The notes beneath the pieces were generated by a model that ran no database searches, had not been told where the DNA came from, and was given only the letters and a program-made list of their open reading frames with translations. A stretch of 64,000 nucleotides of DNA, from contig JAZGTH010000067.1 of NCBI GenBank assembly GCA_036877525.1, forward strand, positions 3,069,001 through 3,133,000, written 5' to 3'. This document shows positions 1 to 15,134 of this stretch, piece after piece; the stretch's first letter is position 1, and each line of letters begins with the position of its first letter. This stretch comes from Chromobotia macracanthus (Eukaryota > Chordata > Actinopteri > Cypriniformes > Botiidae). Made by a program: the position numbers and the translations under genes.

Positions 1-2270
1 CCATAGGACCATCCATGAAAAATAGTATAAATTAGAAATTTTATTAAAAGTATACTTGTAATCAATGTTTCAATATGGTTATGACCAGAGTTATTTGGGT
101 TTCACTCAGATTTAAATGAAACTGTAGTAACCACAAACAGTGTTTTAGAGCTTGAAGTCACACCCAGTTGCTGTCACTCTTTGTAGGAAAGTGTGCTTGC
201 TTATATTTTCTAGTTTCCTGATAAGCCCGGTATAAACTTTGCCCATGTTAGCTATCAAGTGCCTCTTATCATATGACCTGGAAAGGGCTAAAAGTAACAG
301 ACTGGTGAGACTGATTTACTCTCTCTCCGTATGGTCATAAAAATGGGTTCTGTTAAATCTGAGTCCTTATACACACTAACTATATTTCTGCATTTTTTTC
401 GCAATTGGTAAAAATCATTCTTGCTAATAGCATTTTATGACCTTTCTGGGAACCAGTGAATTATGCATATAGTAAGTGTCAAATTAAATTGTGATTCGCT
501 TTTTAACAGAAGTATACAAACCTGGCTCTGGTTTATTCCTGTTTAAATTTTTCAGTTGATTGGTGTCCCAAAAGGTTGTTTGTTTTATAATACTTGAAGG
601 TACATTAAATGTCATAATCCAACAATAAATTGAGACCGTATTTATTCATTCTTGTAGTGTTCATCACTCTATAACTAAGTCATAAATCACAAATGAGACC
701 AACAGAATGACTTGAACTATGCTGCTGTAATGAAAACAAAAAGAAGTTGACCAGAAAAGCACTTTTGTAAGAAAAGCCATCGCTAGCATGGGCCATATGG
801 GCACAGGGAACCATGTTTTCTCTAGATGGGTGGAAAATGGGGCGTATTTCTGCTGTTTGTGTGCTTAAAGGCCTTATAGTGCTGTTACTGCTGCCTTTGT
901 GTTCTGTACACCACATCTCGGTTTTGTTTTTCAAGTAGCAATGGAGAGACTGAAAATCTGTTTTAGAGGTAACAGCCAGGTCACTAGCACGATTTAAGCA
1001 CACTTGTGTGACTAAAGGCTGATACACTGCCCCAACTTATACCATTTCAGTTGCTGGGTTTTGCTGGAAAGTTATATTTCCTAACATTCCTAACATACGG
1101 GAAATGTAAATTGTTGGGGCAATACTAATGCCAAAAAGCTGCCTTTGTTATTTTTTTTACGTTTCGGTCCTGAATGGAAATTTCTATGTGTTTTGGGTGA
1201 AGAGGAGCTCAGATTAAGATCTGAGTGACACGTTGCATGTGTTCCATGTGTGTTTATGCTAGCAATGAGAAGAGAGACGTGTATCTGCATGAATTCATAC
1301 TGTTATAAATTACTCAATTGCAGAAATATTTACTACATACTGTGATGATTTACAAAGTATTCCCTGATAAATAATGTCTTAAATACTGTAGACTAGAGCG
1401 GTAAGAAATGTTGAAGATGCCCTGGATTTGTTTTGATTAACATTTTGTAGAAGTAAAAATGGACTAAACAACTCGTAGTTTATTTCCCCAGTTCTAAGGT
1501 TTGTCTCAAATGCTGCTGTCTTCCTGTAAGCTGAAACGCTGTTTAAAGCGTCCTAAACTTCTGTCTTCCTGTCGACCCTATGCAGTGCTTCTTTTGATTC
1601 ATTATAACAATATAGATCTAATGCTCTTGTTAAGTACAAAAGTTAATTCTGATCCGTTTCATTGTACCCCTAAACTTTACTGTTACACTTCTGTTATTTT
1701 CTATCCACTTTCTAACCATTATGTACTTTCTGGAAATGGGAATAAATGGTCCTGCTTTATTTGTAAGTGTTATTTTTTTTGTCATTCTTGTGCCAAATGC
1801 TTTCCTTGCCTCACGCCAAATTCATTTAAATAATATAGCTTTCGTATTGAAATCTCCAATAACATTTCCCACATGCAATATGGCTGCTGGCCATGAATTC
1901 ACACCATTTTTTTGAGTATGTAAAGGATACGGATATGTGTACGGTGAGGTTGTAAATGTATTGTTAACATCAGTTAACACAAACTAACTATAAACATGAC
2001 TTCCACAGCATTTGTTAGTCCTAGTTCATTATAACATTTAATAACACATTTTGTATTTTAAAATAAAAGCTGTATCTTGTATCTAATGTTCACAACCGGA
2101 ACTTTACGTATGTGAATTAATAGTCGGGTAAATATTTGTTCCGCGGTGTTTGTTTGCAGGGGGAACAAAAACAAGGACGGACCGGATTTGCATGGACGTT
2201 TAAAGAGCGACATGGTGTTGTTATTATTATTATAAGTCACATAAGCATGACAATCACTTTTTTCTGACAG
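1..2270. other. upstream flank of selenoo, no recognisable coding sequence
   Basis: This AT-rich stretch holds only short open frames on either strand, none with a recognisable domain. An AATAAA signal at 2062-2067 on the + strand would fit the end of a 3' UTR of an upstream gene in the same direction; in human, trabd lies upstream of SELENOO in this orientation, but nothing here identifies it. The stretch from about 2100 to 2290 is slightly richer in CG and must contain the selenoo promoter and 5' UTR. The assignment as 3' UTR plus promoter is inference. Confidence 0.4.
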
Positions 2271-2291
2271 GTTTTGCTAGACATCAATAAG

Positions 2292-2297
2292 ATGTGA
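2292..2297 (+). promoter_or_regulatory. start-stop uORF (ATG TGA) abutting the selenoo start codon
   Basis: The six bases before the selenoo ATG read ATGTGA, a minimal upstream open frame whose stop is in frame with and directly next to the main ATG at 2298. Start-stop elements of this kind can hold initiating ribosomes and lower or condition translation of the next frame. Whether it works depends on the real transcription start lying upstream, which cannot be seen here. Confidence 0.5.
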
Positions 2298-5200
2298 ATG
2301 GCTTTAATTGCTCTCCGTTTAACGCGTCGGTATATTTTACCCTCCGTTGTTATTTCACGAAGCTTTTATTCGCATGCAGGAATGGACGACATGGGTGTCG
2401 GTATAAGCCGGCCTCCCCTCGAGAGGCTGGAGTTTGATAACGTCGCTCTTAGGAAACTGCCCCTGGATCCGTCCACCGAACCGGGGGTCCGACAGGTACG
2501 CGGTGCCTGCTTCTCCCGGGTCCAGCCCGCACCCCTCAACAACCCAAAGTTTGTGGCAGTTTCAGGTCCAGCTCTGGCACTGCTGGGTCTTGATGCGGAT
2601 GAAGTTTTAAAGGACCCACTGGGCCCGGTTTACCTGAGTGGGTCCAAAGTGATGCCAGGATCGGAGCCAGCTGCCCATTGTTACTGCGGGCACCAGTTCG
2701 GCCAGTTTGCAGGACAGCTTGGTGATGGAGCTGCATGTTATCTAGGAGAGGTGAAAGCTCCAGCTGATCCTGAATTACTCCATGACAATCCTACTGGGCG
2801 CTGGGAGATCCAGGTAAAGGGTGCCGGGCTGACCCCATACTCCAGGTAGGCATCTGTCATTACTGCAAGTGTTGTTATAGATGTAAGCATAAATATGTTA
2901 TGTAGATGTTGCTACGGCATGTTGTGATCTTGTTCCTGACTGTTTTCGAAAAATTGAAGATGCGTTTTAATCTTGAAAGGTCTACAGGACCTGTTTAGTC
3001 TTGTTTAGATTTAGTGTATTTTAATGCATCTTGTAGTACATAGAAAGTACAAAAGAAGGACAACTTCTACCAAACTCCAACCCGAATTCCAAGCTTCTGT
3101 GATAAGGAATTGATAAGATGTTTCTATAAGGCATCGTTTACACTTAAATGTAGTTATTAGCAAAGCAACTTACAAGTGAGCAATATTGCACAGAGTTTGC
3201 CATACTAGAGCGATCAATATCTGCAGCACCACACTATGTCAGATTGGTTAAACTCTCCTTCTGTATGTTGCTTTCATCAGACAGGCAGATGGGCGGAAAG
3301 TTTTACGGTCCAGCATCCGTGAGTTTCTTTGCAGTGAGGCCGTTTTTGCTTTGGGAGTACCTACCACAAGAGCTGGATCAGTAGTGACGTCAGATTCCCG
3401 GGTCATGAGGGATATCTTCTACAATGGGAATCCACGTATGGAAAGATGCTCCGTGGTCCTGCGCATTGCTCCAAGCTTTATTAGGTATCCTGGATACAGT
3501 TAGAGGTTCCTTAATCACCTACTAAAATTCGGAAGTATTGTATTGTTTAATTCTTTTAAATCGGATTGATTTCTGAAGAGCATGTATTTGTTTCTTTATT
3601 TTGTGTATGTGTTTATTCTCACAGAAGTCTAGTTGTAGTTCTCATTGTAAAGAGGTTCTGATTTGTGTCTTGCAGATTTGGATCATTTGAGATCTTCAAA
3701 CGAGCCGATGAGTTCACAGGGCGTCAAGGTCCCAGTTATGGCTGCGATGAGATCAGAACCCAAATGCTGGATTATGTCATTGAAACCTTCTACCCAGAGA
3801 TCCAGCAGAGTCACTCAGACCGTGTGGAAAGAAACACTGCTTTCTTCAGAGAGGTACAGTAGCCTAAGATCACATTTTTGCTTGTAATTATCAGGCGTGT
3901 GAATTATGCACACATATATATAATGATATATAATGACCTGAAAAAAAAATGAGGTTTTTGTCACTTTTAGTTTCTGCAGTGTGTTTAAAGTCTTAAATCG
4001 TCTCATTATCCTCACTAACCTTAGTTACCAAAGTGATTTTGGAAGGGAACTGTCAACAGATTTAGCCTCTGATCCACTAGGAGTATATTAGACTTTGTTT
4101 TGAAGGTCGATCATGAATGCAGAGTTGAACTAGAAAGGTGTATAAAGATGTATACAATATATACAAAGGAAAGTGATTTTATATCTCAATTCTGTTTCTT
4201 CATTAAAAAAAGAATATTCTACATTTTAGTAATGCTTTTGTCAGGATATATGCTGCTGGTAGCCCTGCCTAGCAGGTTGACTAGTAGTTTAAAGACACTT
4301 GGAGTGTTTTGGTTATGGTTACTGGAGCTCAGACGTGAGACTCTTAACCCCAGGTTTCTCCCGTGTATTAAATTCATGGTGGCATTCTATTGTATTGTCA
4401 TAGTAAAATTGTATTATGCTTGTATGTATGTGCATCTTAATTACCAGGTGACTGTTCGTACAGCGCGGCTGGTGGCTCAGTGGCAGTGCGTCGGGTTCTG
4501 TCATGGAGTTCTGAACACTGATAACATGAGCATCCTGGGCCTCACTTTAGACTACGGGCCTTTTGGTTTCATGGACCGGTAAAAACACACCTGTTTGTGT
4601 AATAGCCTAAAACAGTAGAACATTTGGTCAGTGCCACATTTTAATGCAATAATTAAAACAGTTTTTTAATTAATGTCTCATTGAGGTTACTCTTTATTAC
4701 CACCATTCTGTTTCCGTTTGCACTATTTCCATTTATGATTTGCATTCTTTTCTCTTTCTCTTTAGTTTTGACCCAGATTTCATCTGTAATGCCTCAGATA
4801 ATTCTGGCCGGTACTCCTACCAGGCCCAGCCTGCCATCTGCCGCTGGAATTTAGCTCGGTTAGCAGAAGCCCTGGACCCTGATTTACCTCCAGATCGGGC
4901 CCAGCAGGTGCTGGATGAGTACCTGCCTCTCTTTAACACCTTCTACCTGAGCAACATGAAGAAGAAACTTGGTCTGCTGAAGAAAGAGGAACCAGAGGAT
5001 GAGATGCTCATCACAGAACTCATGCAGACCATGCACAACACTGGTATGAAGACAGTGTGATGTCTGGGGAAGCATGTCATTGTGATGTCATTGTCTTAGT
5101 TAAAGGTGCAGTACGTGTTTTCTGAGATTGCTGTTGAAAATTGAAATCAACACCCAAACAAAATGTTTGTGAATGTTTTGTCTGTGTTTGCACAAGGTCC

Positions 5201-6929
5201 TGCTTGTGTAAACAGAAGAGAAAAACAACACTCTTGGAGCCAATCAGCAGTAGGGGCGCGTGCATCACCTATTCGTTGTGAGCATGGTTGTTATTTTGAG
5301 GGCGGAGCAATGAAAGGAGGGGTGTGGTTGTTTGGGGTGTGAGGGGTGTGGTTGATTTCAAATATCAACAGCATTTTCAGAGATTGTGTACTGCACCTTT
5401 CGACTCAACACATACTGAACATTCTGTCAACAGTGTAAAAATGCTGTTTAGATGTTTAAACCAAACAATCAAGGTCATAAGTTTGATATTTAATCGAAAT
5501 CACATACTGATAAAACACCTACCTTGCCTGTTTTCATCTCTGCTTTCTGATTTCTCCTCTCGCATCTCAGGTGCAGACTTTACCAACACATTCCGCAGTT
5601 TGAGTCAGATTTCCTGCGTGACACAGGAGGAAGGAGAAGATGAGTGTGAGGCTATTAAACAAGACACAGAGCTGCTTCTGCAGCAGTGTGCATCTCTAGA
5701 GGAGCTGAAGGCTGCCAACAGACCCACCATGGATCCACGGTACACAAAACTATTGACTTGAGACTGACTTAGACTTGAAATCAGAGACTTAAGTGCAAGT
5801 CTCTGTGTAAGCGAGAACTCATGCAGTTTTCTTTGAATTCCTGTAGTGAGCTTGCAATGCTGCTGTCCATGGCTCAGAGTAACCCAGCCCTTTTCCAGAT
5901 GTTGTCAGACAGGAGCACACTTGCCCGGCAGCTGGAAAGATTATCCAGACTTAAGGAACTGATGGATACAAGTGAAGAACAGCTGAGGGCCAAGCAGATG
6001 GAAGATTGGACCTGCTGGATCAAAAAATACAGGTACATATTGAAACTTCTCAGTGGTTAATATTTTGATTATATTATCAGTGATAATTTTGAGGCACATA
6101 AAAAGTTCTGTCATGGGATCTTATGGTGTTTTTCTTACCAATGGTTTTAAAACTCTTAAATATTATCTGTTGATCTCTAAAGACAGCGGCTTGCTCGTGA
6201 GTGTGAGGCAGGGGTTGATGAAAAAGCTATACAGGAAGAGAGAGTCTGTGTGATGAACAACACCAATCCACGTGTGGTACTCAGAAACTACATTGCCCAG
6301 AATGCAATAGACGCAGCCGAAAATGGTGACTTCTCAGAGGTTGGGCTTTGTTCCATTACAGTTTGAATTACCTAGAGACATTTTTCATCATACACATCAA
6401 TAATCAGTTTCCAAAATTTTCCATTTTCCAAAAATTGCTAGTGATCTGTACTAGTATTCTCTTATGTAGTCTGTTATTTTGTGCTGCATCAAACAAATAC
6501 TGTTATATTAAACCAAATCTTAGAAAGTTGCATATAGGAGAGCGTGGTGCACCCTGTTAGCAACGCCACTGTCATAGGTTCAGTTCCTAGGGGGACACTT
6601 GTAACGGCAACATTTTATACGAGCCATCAAATGCATAAAAAGGAATTTTGTCCCCTTCAAATGTAAATTAAAAAGTCTCCTCTCGTGTCCTTTAGGTCCA
6701 AAGAGTTCTGAAAGTGTTGGAAAAACCATTCTCAGTGCAGGAAGGTCTTGAACAACCAGACTGGGTGAGAAGAGGAGGAGTGGAGGATGAAGGAGAGAGA
6801 GATGAGACCGAAGAGGAGGGGAGCGCTTCAGGAGGGGTGACGGGACAAGCGGGAGCTCAGGCTCGTGTCCCGTATGACAGCAAGCCCCCCGCATGGGCCA
6901 ATGAGATCTGTGTCACCTGATCATCATAA
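2298..6929 (+). CDS. selenoo: selenoprotein O (mitochondrial protein AMPylase), nine coding exons
   Basis: Exons: 2298-2845, 3281-3484, 3676-3853, 4448-4578, 4766-5043, 5571-5739, 5847-6032, 6183-6339 and 6696-6929. Together they give 2085 nt and 694 residues, close to the human length of about 669. SELENOO is a pseudokinase-fold enzyme of mitochondria that transfers AMP from ATP to hydroxyl side chains of proteins and is linked to redox control. The N-terminus is basic and hydrophobic, as expected of a mitochondrial presequence. Visible motifs are the loop GQLGDGAA (139-146), QVKGAGLTPYSR with the nucleotide-binding Lys174, and NTDN...LDYGPFG, in which Asp335, Asn336 and Asp345 correspond to the catalytic and metal-binding residues of bacterial SelO. 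The last exon ends Cys-Val-Thr-TGA-Ser-Ser-TAA: the TGA at 6918-6920 is read as selenocysteine 692, the family's CxxU redox motif. The ATG is fixed by an in-frame stop immediately upstream. Intron 5 carries a MITE and intron 8 a SINE. Confidence 0.96.
5100..5400. mobile_element. MITE with long terminal inverted repeats in selenoo intron 5
   Basis: The ends are inverted copies of each other: AAAGGTGCAGTA at 5102-5113 pairs with TACTGCACCTTT at 5389-5400. The inverted similarity continues inward for about 40 bases through a GATTTCAA/TTGAAATC core. There is no open frame, so this is a non-autonomous DNA element of about 300 bp. The superfamily cannot be fixed without a target-site duplication and a library match. 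Confidence 0.7.
6537..6660 (+). mobile_element. tRNA-derived SINE in selenoo intron 8
   Basis: A + strand segment contains a degenerate A-box region (about 6542-6562) followed by the B-box-like GGTTCAGTTCC at 6578-6588. This is the arrangement of the tRNA head of a SINE, with an unrelated tail. It is not a functional tRNA gene because it cannot form a full cloverleaf. It resembles the tRNA-derived SINEs common in cyprinids. Confidence 0.6.
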
Positions 6930-7130
6930 AACCTTCGTGACAACTGACCTGCTCAGTAAAGCAGCGTAATCCTGCAGAAGCTGGTTAGGTGTCAGTGAAG
7001 GCATTAAAAGAGGTATTAAACTCCTGTCAACCAGTTCAAAACATGCATGAAGATGATAGAGGCCAAATGAGTCTCTTTGTTCTCCTCAGAATTCAGCATT
7101 TTATCTTTCTGTATGTTTGACTGGTTTTCA

Positions 7131-7177
7131 ATGATGATTTAGACCAGCAGTCTCTCACAGACAGGTCTCAGTCTGAA
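7131..7177 (+). promoter_or_regulatory. selenoo: candidate SECIS element of selenoo (CC variant)
   Basis: The element starts with ATGAT (7131-7135) and closes with TGA (7174-7176), the two halves of the non-Watson-Crick quartet of a SECIS. Between them GATTTAGACC (7136-7145) pairs with GGTCTCAGTC (7164-7173), with one mismatch and one G-T wobble. A small apical stem GTCT/AGAC lies at the top. Mammalian SELENOO and SELENOM SECIS elements are known to carry CC where most have AA; here CC is at 7144-7145. It sits about 210 bases after the Sec codon, a normal distance. Confidence 0.7.
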
Positions 7178-7614
7178 AGATAGAAGTTATGCCTCATATT
7201 TATGCATTATATAATGACTATGATTTTAGAAAGTTCATAATTAAACGCACAAGGCTCTGAGCAGAGAAGATCCAAAGCTTAAACGCACAAATAGGCAAAA
7301 AGCCGTTGTTTTAATAGCTAGACATCTGTCTTTAAATCACGTAAAATTTATGTTTCACTGAGTATCTAAAACTGCCTGTAGTTGGTCTAGTTTAAGCAAC
7401 AACTGCTGTACAACTACTAGGCGATATTGATTCTGATGGAAGACAGAAGCAGTTTCACTTCAGTCTTATGCAAAGCTTCACTGAATCTTTTTGGAAAGGT
7501 TATTGAAAAATACATCTTTAATTATCGGGAGTGGATTTTTCTCATCACACATTTTCATTTTGGCTCGACAAAGGGTGCATTTTCATATCCTGTTCTCACA
7601 CTCTCTCTCTCTCT

Positions 7615-7646
7615 CTTCTGTACGGTTAAAAACAACCGTACAGAAG
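7615..7646. repeat. perfect 13-bp hairpin in the selenoo 3' UTR
   Basis: CTTCTGTACGGTT (7615-7627) is the exact reverse complement of AACCGTACAGAAG (7634-7646), with a six-base loop. It follows a short CT run. It may be the remnant of an inverted-repeat element or an RNA stem in the transcript. Confidence 0.75.
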
Positions 7647-7745
7647 TTTTCAGGCGTTCCATTATTTTTAATAGTGTACGTTTTGCCCTGATTAATATGC
7701 AATATTTGTAAGATTAAGTAATAAACATGAATATCACACATCTGC

Positions 7746-8246
7746 GTTCTGGTTTTGTCTGCCAGGATTGTTTCTGTAAAGGTAATGTTTAATGCTTGTA
7801 GAAGTAACCTAAAACCTTCTAGTGAGAGGAAAACAGCTTGGGGAAGAAGAAGCCCCTGAGGCCCAAGACTTTCCCAACATGTTAAAACAGGTTGAGTTAT
7901 GCACTTGTATTTGCAGTATGGTGTATGTAAGAAGAAACACTGAAGAAGAAACATTGCTTTTCTTTTATTTATTTTTTTGGCCAGTTTTACATGCAATTCC
8001 GCAGGACTCTCCAAAACATCATCATCATCATCATCGTCTTCATCATTTTCCACGCTGTGAAATAATAAACCTGCGACTGTGCGAATGTTTGTCTTTGTGA
8101 CGTCACACACGGCCACGCAGGAGAGGGAGCGGTTACGCGCGGCCCGTGAACGCGCACAGGTATACCTCTGTCACAAGCGTTCAGGTGAAGCTGGAAATCA
8201 CGACAGCTGCACTCGAACCAGCGGGGTTTAACGTGTAGTTACCGAC
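7746..8246 (+). promoter_or_regulatory. selenoo-mapk12 spacer with the mapk12 promoter and 5' UTR
   Basis: Only about 500 bases separate the selenoo poly(A) signal from the mapk12 ATG. A CAT trinucleotide run lies near 8018-8036. From about 8100 the sequence becomes CpG-rich (GGTTACGCGCGGCCCGTGAA, 8131-8150), as expected for a housekeeping-type promoter. The transcription start itself cannot be located. Confidence 0.5.
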
Positions 8247-12490
<4,244 letters not shown>

Positions 12491-13190
12491 AACTGCTATC
12501 TGCGTTTACTGTGCACTCTGATACCAGCTAATCTTTCCATTTTCTTTCATCATTTGTCATGTACACACTTATGTATGATTATTTTTAGCTTACTTTGTAC
12601 TGTTTTGTGTGCCTAAAGCCAGTTGTTTACGGTTTCATTTTAAGCATTTTGGTTTGTTCTGCACCAGTTTCAGGCAGATTTCAGTTGCACACCTGTACTG
12701 CCCTTCAGGTTGAGTAGGAGATTTTAACGTAAACCCTGGCAAATATGCAACTGTAATACCTTTATTTTTTAAACTTTCTATTTCTAGAGAATATCATCAG
12801 ATGAAGCCCAGGTCAATACCCAGAAAATGATACTGTACAATGAGAATATCTGTGTCTTGTTTTTCCTTTGTTGGTTTTATATGCCTCCATTAGCACAATA
12901 TAACCAAGACTTTATCCTGTTTCCAGGTTTTATACCCCACCGCCAGAATACAGTATAAAATTATACTTATAACAGTATTAACTTGCCTTCAAAACAAGTT
13001 TGTCAACCCGGCCACAGTCACAAATGAGTCCATAGAAACATGTTTTTATGCAAAACAAAACGACAGTGTAAAAAAGAGCATTTTTAACGAATCACATTAC
13101 TATTTTGTTGAGTATTTTTAAATGAAACAAATATTATGGAAACAAAAAATTGAATGATTAAAAGACTATTTGAATCTTTCTGCTTTTGAT
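12491..13190 (+). other. mapk12: mapk12 3' UTR (inferred)
   Basis: AT-rich sequence without coding potential follows the mapk12 stop. No AATAAA is seen close by; an ATTAAA variant at 13157-13162 could end the transcript. If cleavage is later, the palindromes at 13218-13419 would be inside the UTR. Confidence 0.45.
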
Positions 13191-13217
13191 GCTTCAGATT
13201 TTTACATCCAAGTGTTT

Positions 13218-13290
13218 ATTTTGTTCCATATGCAAATGTATTGCATATGGAACAAAATGTATTGCATATGGAACAAAATGTATTGCATAT
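13218..13290. repeat. palindrome followed by a 21-bp tandem repeat
   Basis: Positions 13218-13235 are the exact reverse complement of 13241-13258, with a five-base spacer. The right arm is then repeated directly: a 21-bp unit beginning TATTGCATATGG starts at 13239 and again at 13260, with a 10-base partial copy at 13281-13290. One unit is therefore present both inverted and in tandem. Confidence 0.9.
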
Positions 13291-13295
13291 ATCTA

Positions 13296-13419
13296 CACGA
13301 GAAATGACCCAGAATATTAAGTGTTTTGTGCATATATAAATAGATCATCTGTATTGATCTGTACAGATGATCTATTTATATATGCACAAAACACTTAATA
13401 TTCTGGGTCATTTCTCGTG
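13296..13419. repeat. perfect inverted repeat, 58-bp arms, 8-base loop
   Basis: The left arm 13296-13353 and the right arm 13362-13419 are exact reverse complements over 58 bases around TTGATCTG. No mismatch is seen, so the structure is either very young or maintained. It has no TTAA or TA-type flank and no similarity to the MITEs in the window. Confidence 0.95.
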
Positions 13420-14874
13420 ATGTCCAGCAGAGGACAGTCCTTCGCTTTTCCTCTCAAAAACATTCCACAAGAATGCGTTTGCAGACAGCTGCAATATTTC
13501 AAGCACACAGTCCATGCAGACTTTGGGTCTCTAGACTCTTACCCTCAGTGTCATTCTTTTATTATGTTGTAATGTGTCGTTTCGATTGAATATTCCTGCT
13601 GCATTCAGACTGTGACAGAGTCAGTGTAGTTCTGTTTAAATGCTCTGTTGATCTCTTAAAGGCTATTTCAGAGCTTTTGTGTCCCATAAGAAGTCACTTT
13701 CCCTGCACAGCCCAGTGATACCTGGACTTTTCCTGGCCTCAGTTTTCAGTCCTTGTATGGTGCGTGTGTTCTATCCAAAGGAAAACAGAGTGGAAACTAT
13801 ATTTGTCATCCAGCTTAACTTCTTGGCAGCTCAACCAAATGACAGAATAAAAGAGGAAAAGCAACAGATAACAAAGTCTGTAGAGTTTCTCACCTCTCAC
13901 TGTTTTATTGACAGAATTGCAAATTCTAAACTTTGACACAAATTTTTTTTTTCTTTATATGCATACTGTTTCTGAGATTTTACTGTTCTCTCTCCACACT
14001 GAGATATCTGTCCAGTGATCAGAATTAGGTGAAATGTCTTGTATTCGCTGTTGATGGGATAAACACAATCGTTTAGTATTTTTTTATAGGCTCACATAGC
14101 TTCCTAGAGATTTTGTTTCATAAGTGGCGCCAGCATGATTTTTTCTGAATATAAATTTCAAATATTTCTACTCTTAAAAGTATCGTTCACTAAAATATTT
14201 TATTCTGTCATCTGGTTTGGAATAACATGAGGGTGAGTAATAGCCCTGTAATTTATGATGTACTGTCTCTTTCATTGACGGTTATAATCTGTTCTGCTTG
14301 CTTGCATTGAAACACTGTCCGTCATATTTACTGTATGTGTCTGAATATAATTTGCCTCGTGCTTTCTCTGCATATTTTGCTCTCTGTTTTCTTTCTCTGT
14401 CTGTCTGTTTCATAAGCTGAGGGGGATGCACGTGTCTCCTCTGTGTTCAGCAGATCTTGAGGAATCTTTTGGCTTAACAGGCTGCGCGAGAGGAAATTCC
14501 ACAGGGTTAAATGTTCCCAGTAAAGGCCCCAGTGTGGATCAAGGGCCTGGAATCCTGCAACCCACCGACTCCTCTGCAGGGACCGTGAGGGGCCGAAGAG
14601 CAACAAACTTGCTGGTATTCCAGAAATTTCTCCTCCACTCAGCAGACTGACTACGGTTAGAAAGGTATTTTAAGTGTCACTGTGGTCCTAAAATATCTAT
14701 TAGCCAAAACATGATCTTAAGACTATAAAAGAACACAAATTCACTCATTTCCACAATTTGTCATTTCCTAACAGCATTGTTTTTGTTAACAAATATTCCT
14801 TTGACCATTAGTGAGCGATTATAAATACTGATTATAATTTATTACATTGTTTATAGGGATTTTATGCAATCGTT
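13420..14874. other. intergenic spacer, nothing recognised
   Basis: Only short open frames without domains are present, and no repeat family was recognised by eye. Open frames of 60-95 codons on both strands overlap one another and have no splice context. Confidence 0.5.
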
Positions 14875-15134
14875 TTAAAGGGACAGTTCACCCAAAAATG
14901 AAAATTGTTCCATCATTTCCTCACCCTCATGTCATTCCAAATTATTTTTTTTGCTTCTGAGGAGCACAAAAGAAGATATTTTGAGGTATGTTGGTAAACA
15001 AACAACAGTGACACCCGTAGACTTCCATTGAATGGACACAAAACCACTGAGCCTCCCCTCAAAGAGGGTTTTTTAGAAAAAAATGGTGAGTAAATGATGG
15101 TAAATTTGTATTTTTGGGTGAACTGTCCCTTTAA
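14875..15134. mobile_element. TTAA-flanked MITE with 25-bp perfect inverted ends
   Basis: The ends begin TTAAAGGGACAGTTCACCCA and match the inverted right end over 25 bases without mismatch. The inner sequence (CTCACCCTCATGTCATTCCA, AGAAGATATTTTGAGGTATG) belongs to a very abundant cyprinid short inverted-repeat family. No coding capacity. A second copy lies at 33626-33908. Confidence 0.85.

Larger units (their letters stand above)
6930..7745 (+). other. selenoo: selenoo 3' UTR with poly(A) signal
   Basis: The stretch after the TAA has no coding signal. It contains the SECIS candidate at 7131-7177, a perfect 13-bp hairpin at 7615-7646 and an AATAAA at 7720-7725, after which cleavage would be expected within about 20 bases. 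The 3' end is inferred from the signal only. Confidence 0.65.

Noticed and set aside
680..1027. 115-codon minus-strand frame near the left end
   Set aside because: No recognisable domain, AT-rich surroundings and no splice partners; probably chance within a 3' UTR.
6933..7010. Alternative SECIS starting GTGAC shortly after the selenoo stop
   Set aside because: A six-base stem (ACTGAC/GTCAGT) exists, but the loop is about 40 bases and the quartet is poor; the element at 7131 fits much better.
7583..8116. 177-codon open frame on the minus strand over the selenoo-mapk12 spacer
   Set aside because: It runs through the CAT repeat, a CT run and the selenoo 3' UTR, has no domain and no sensible splice or start context.
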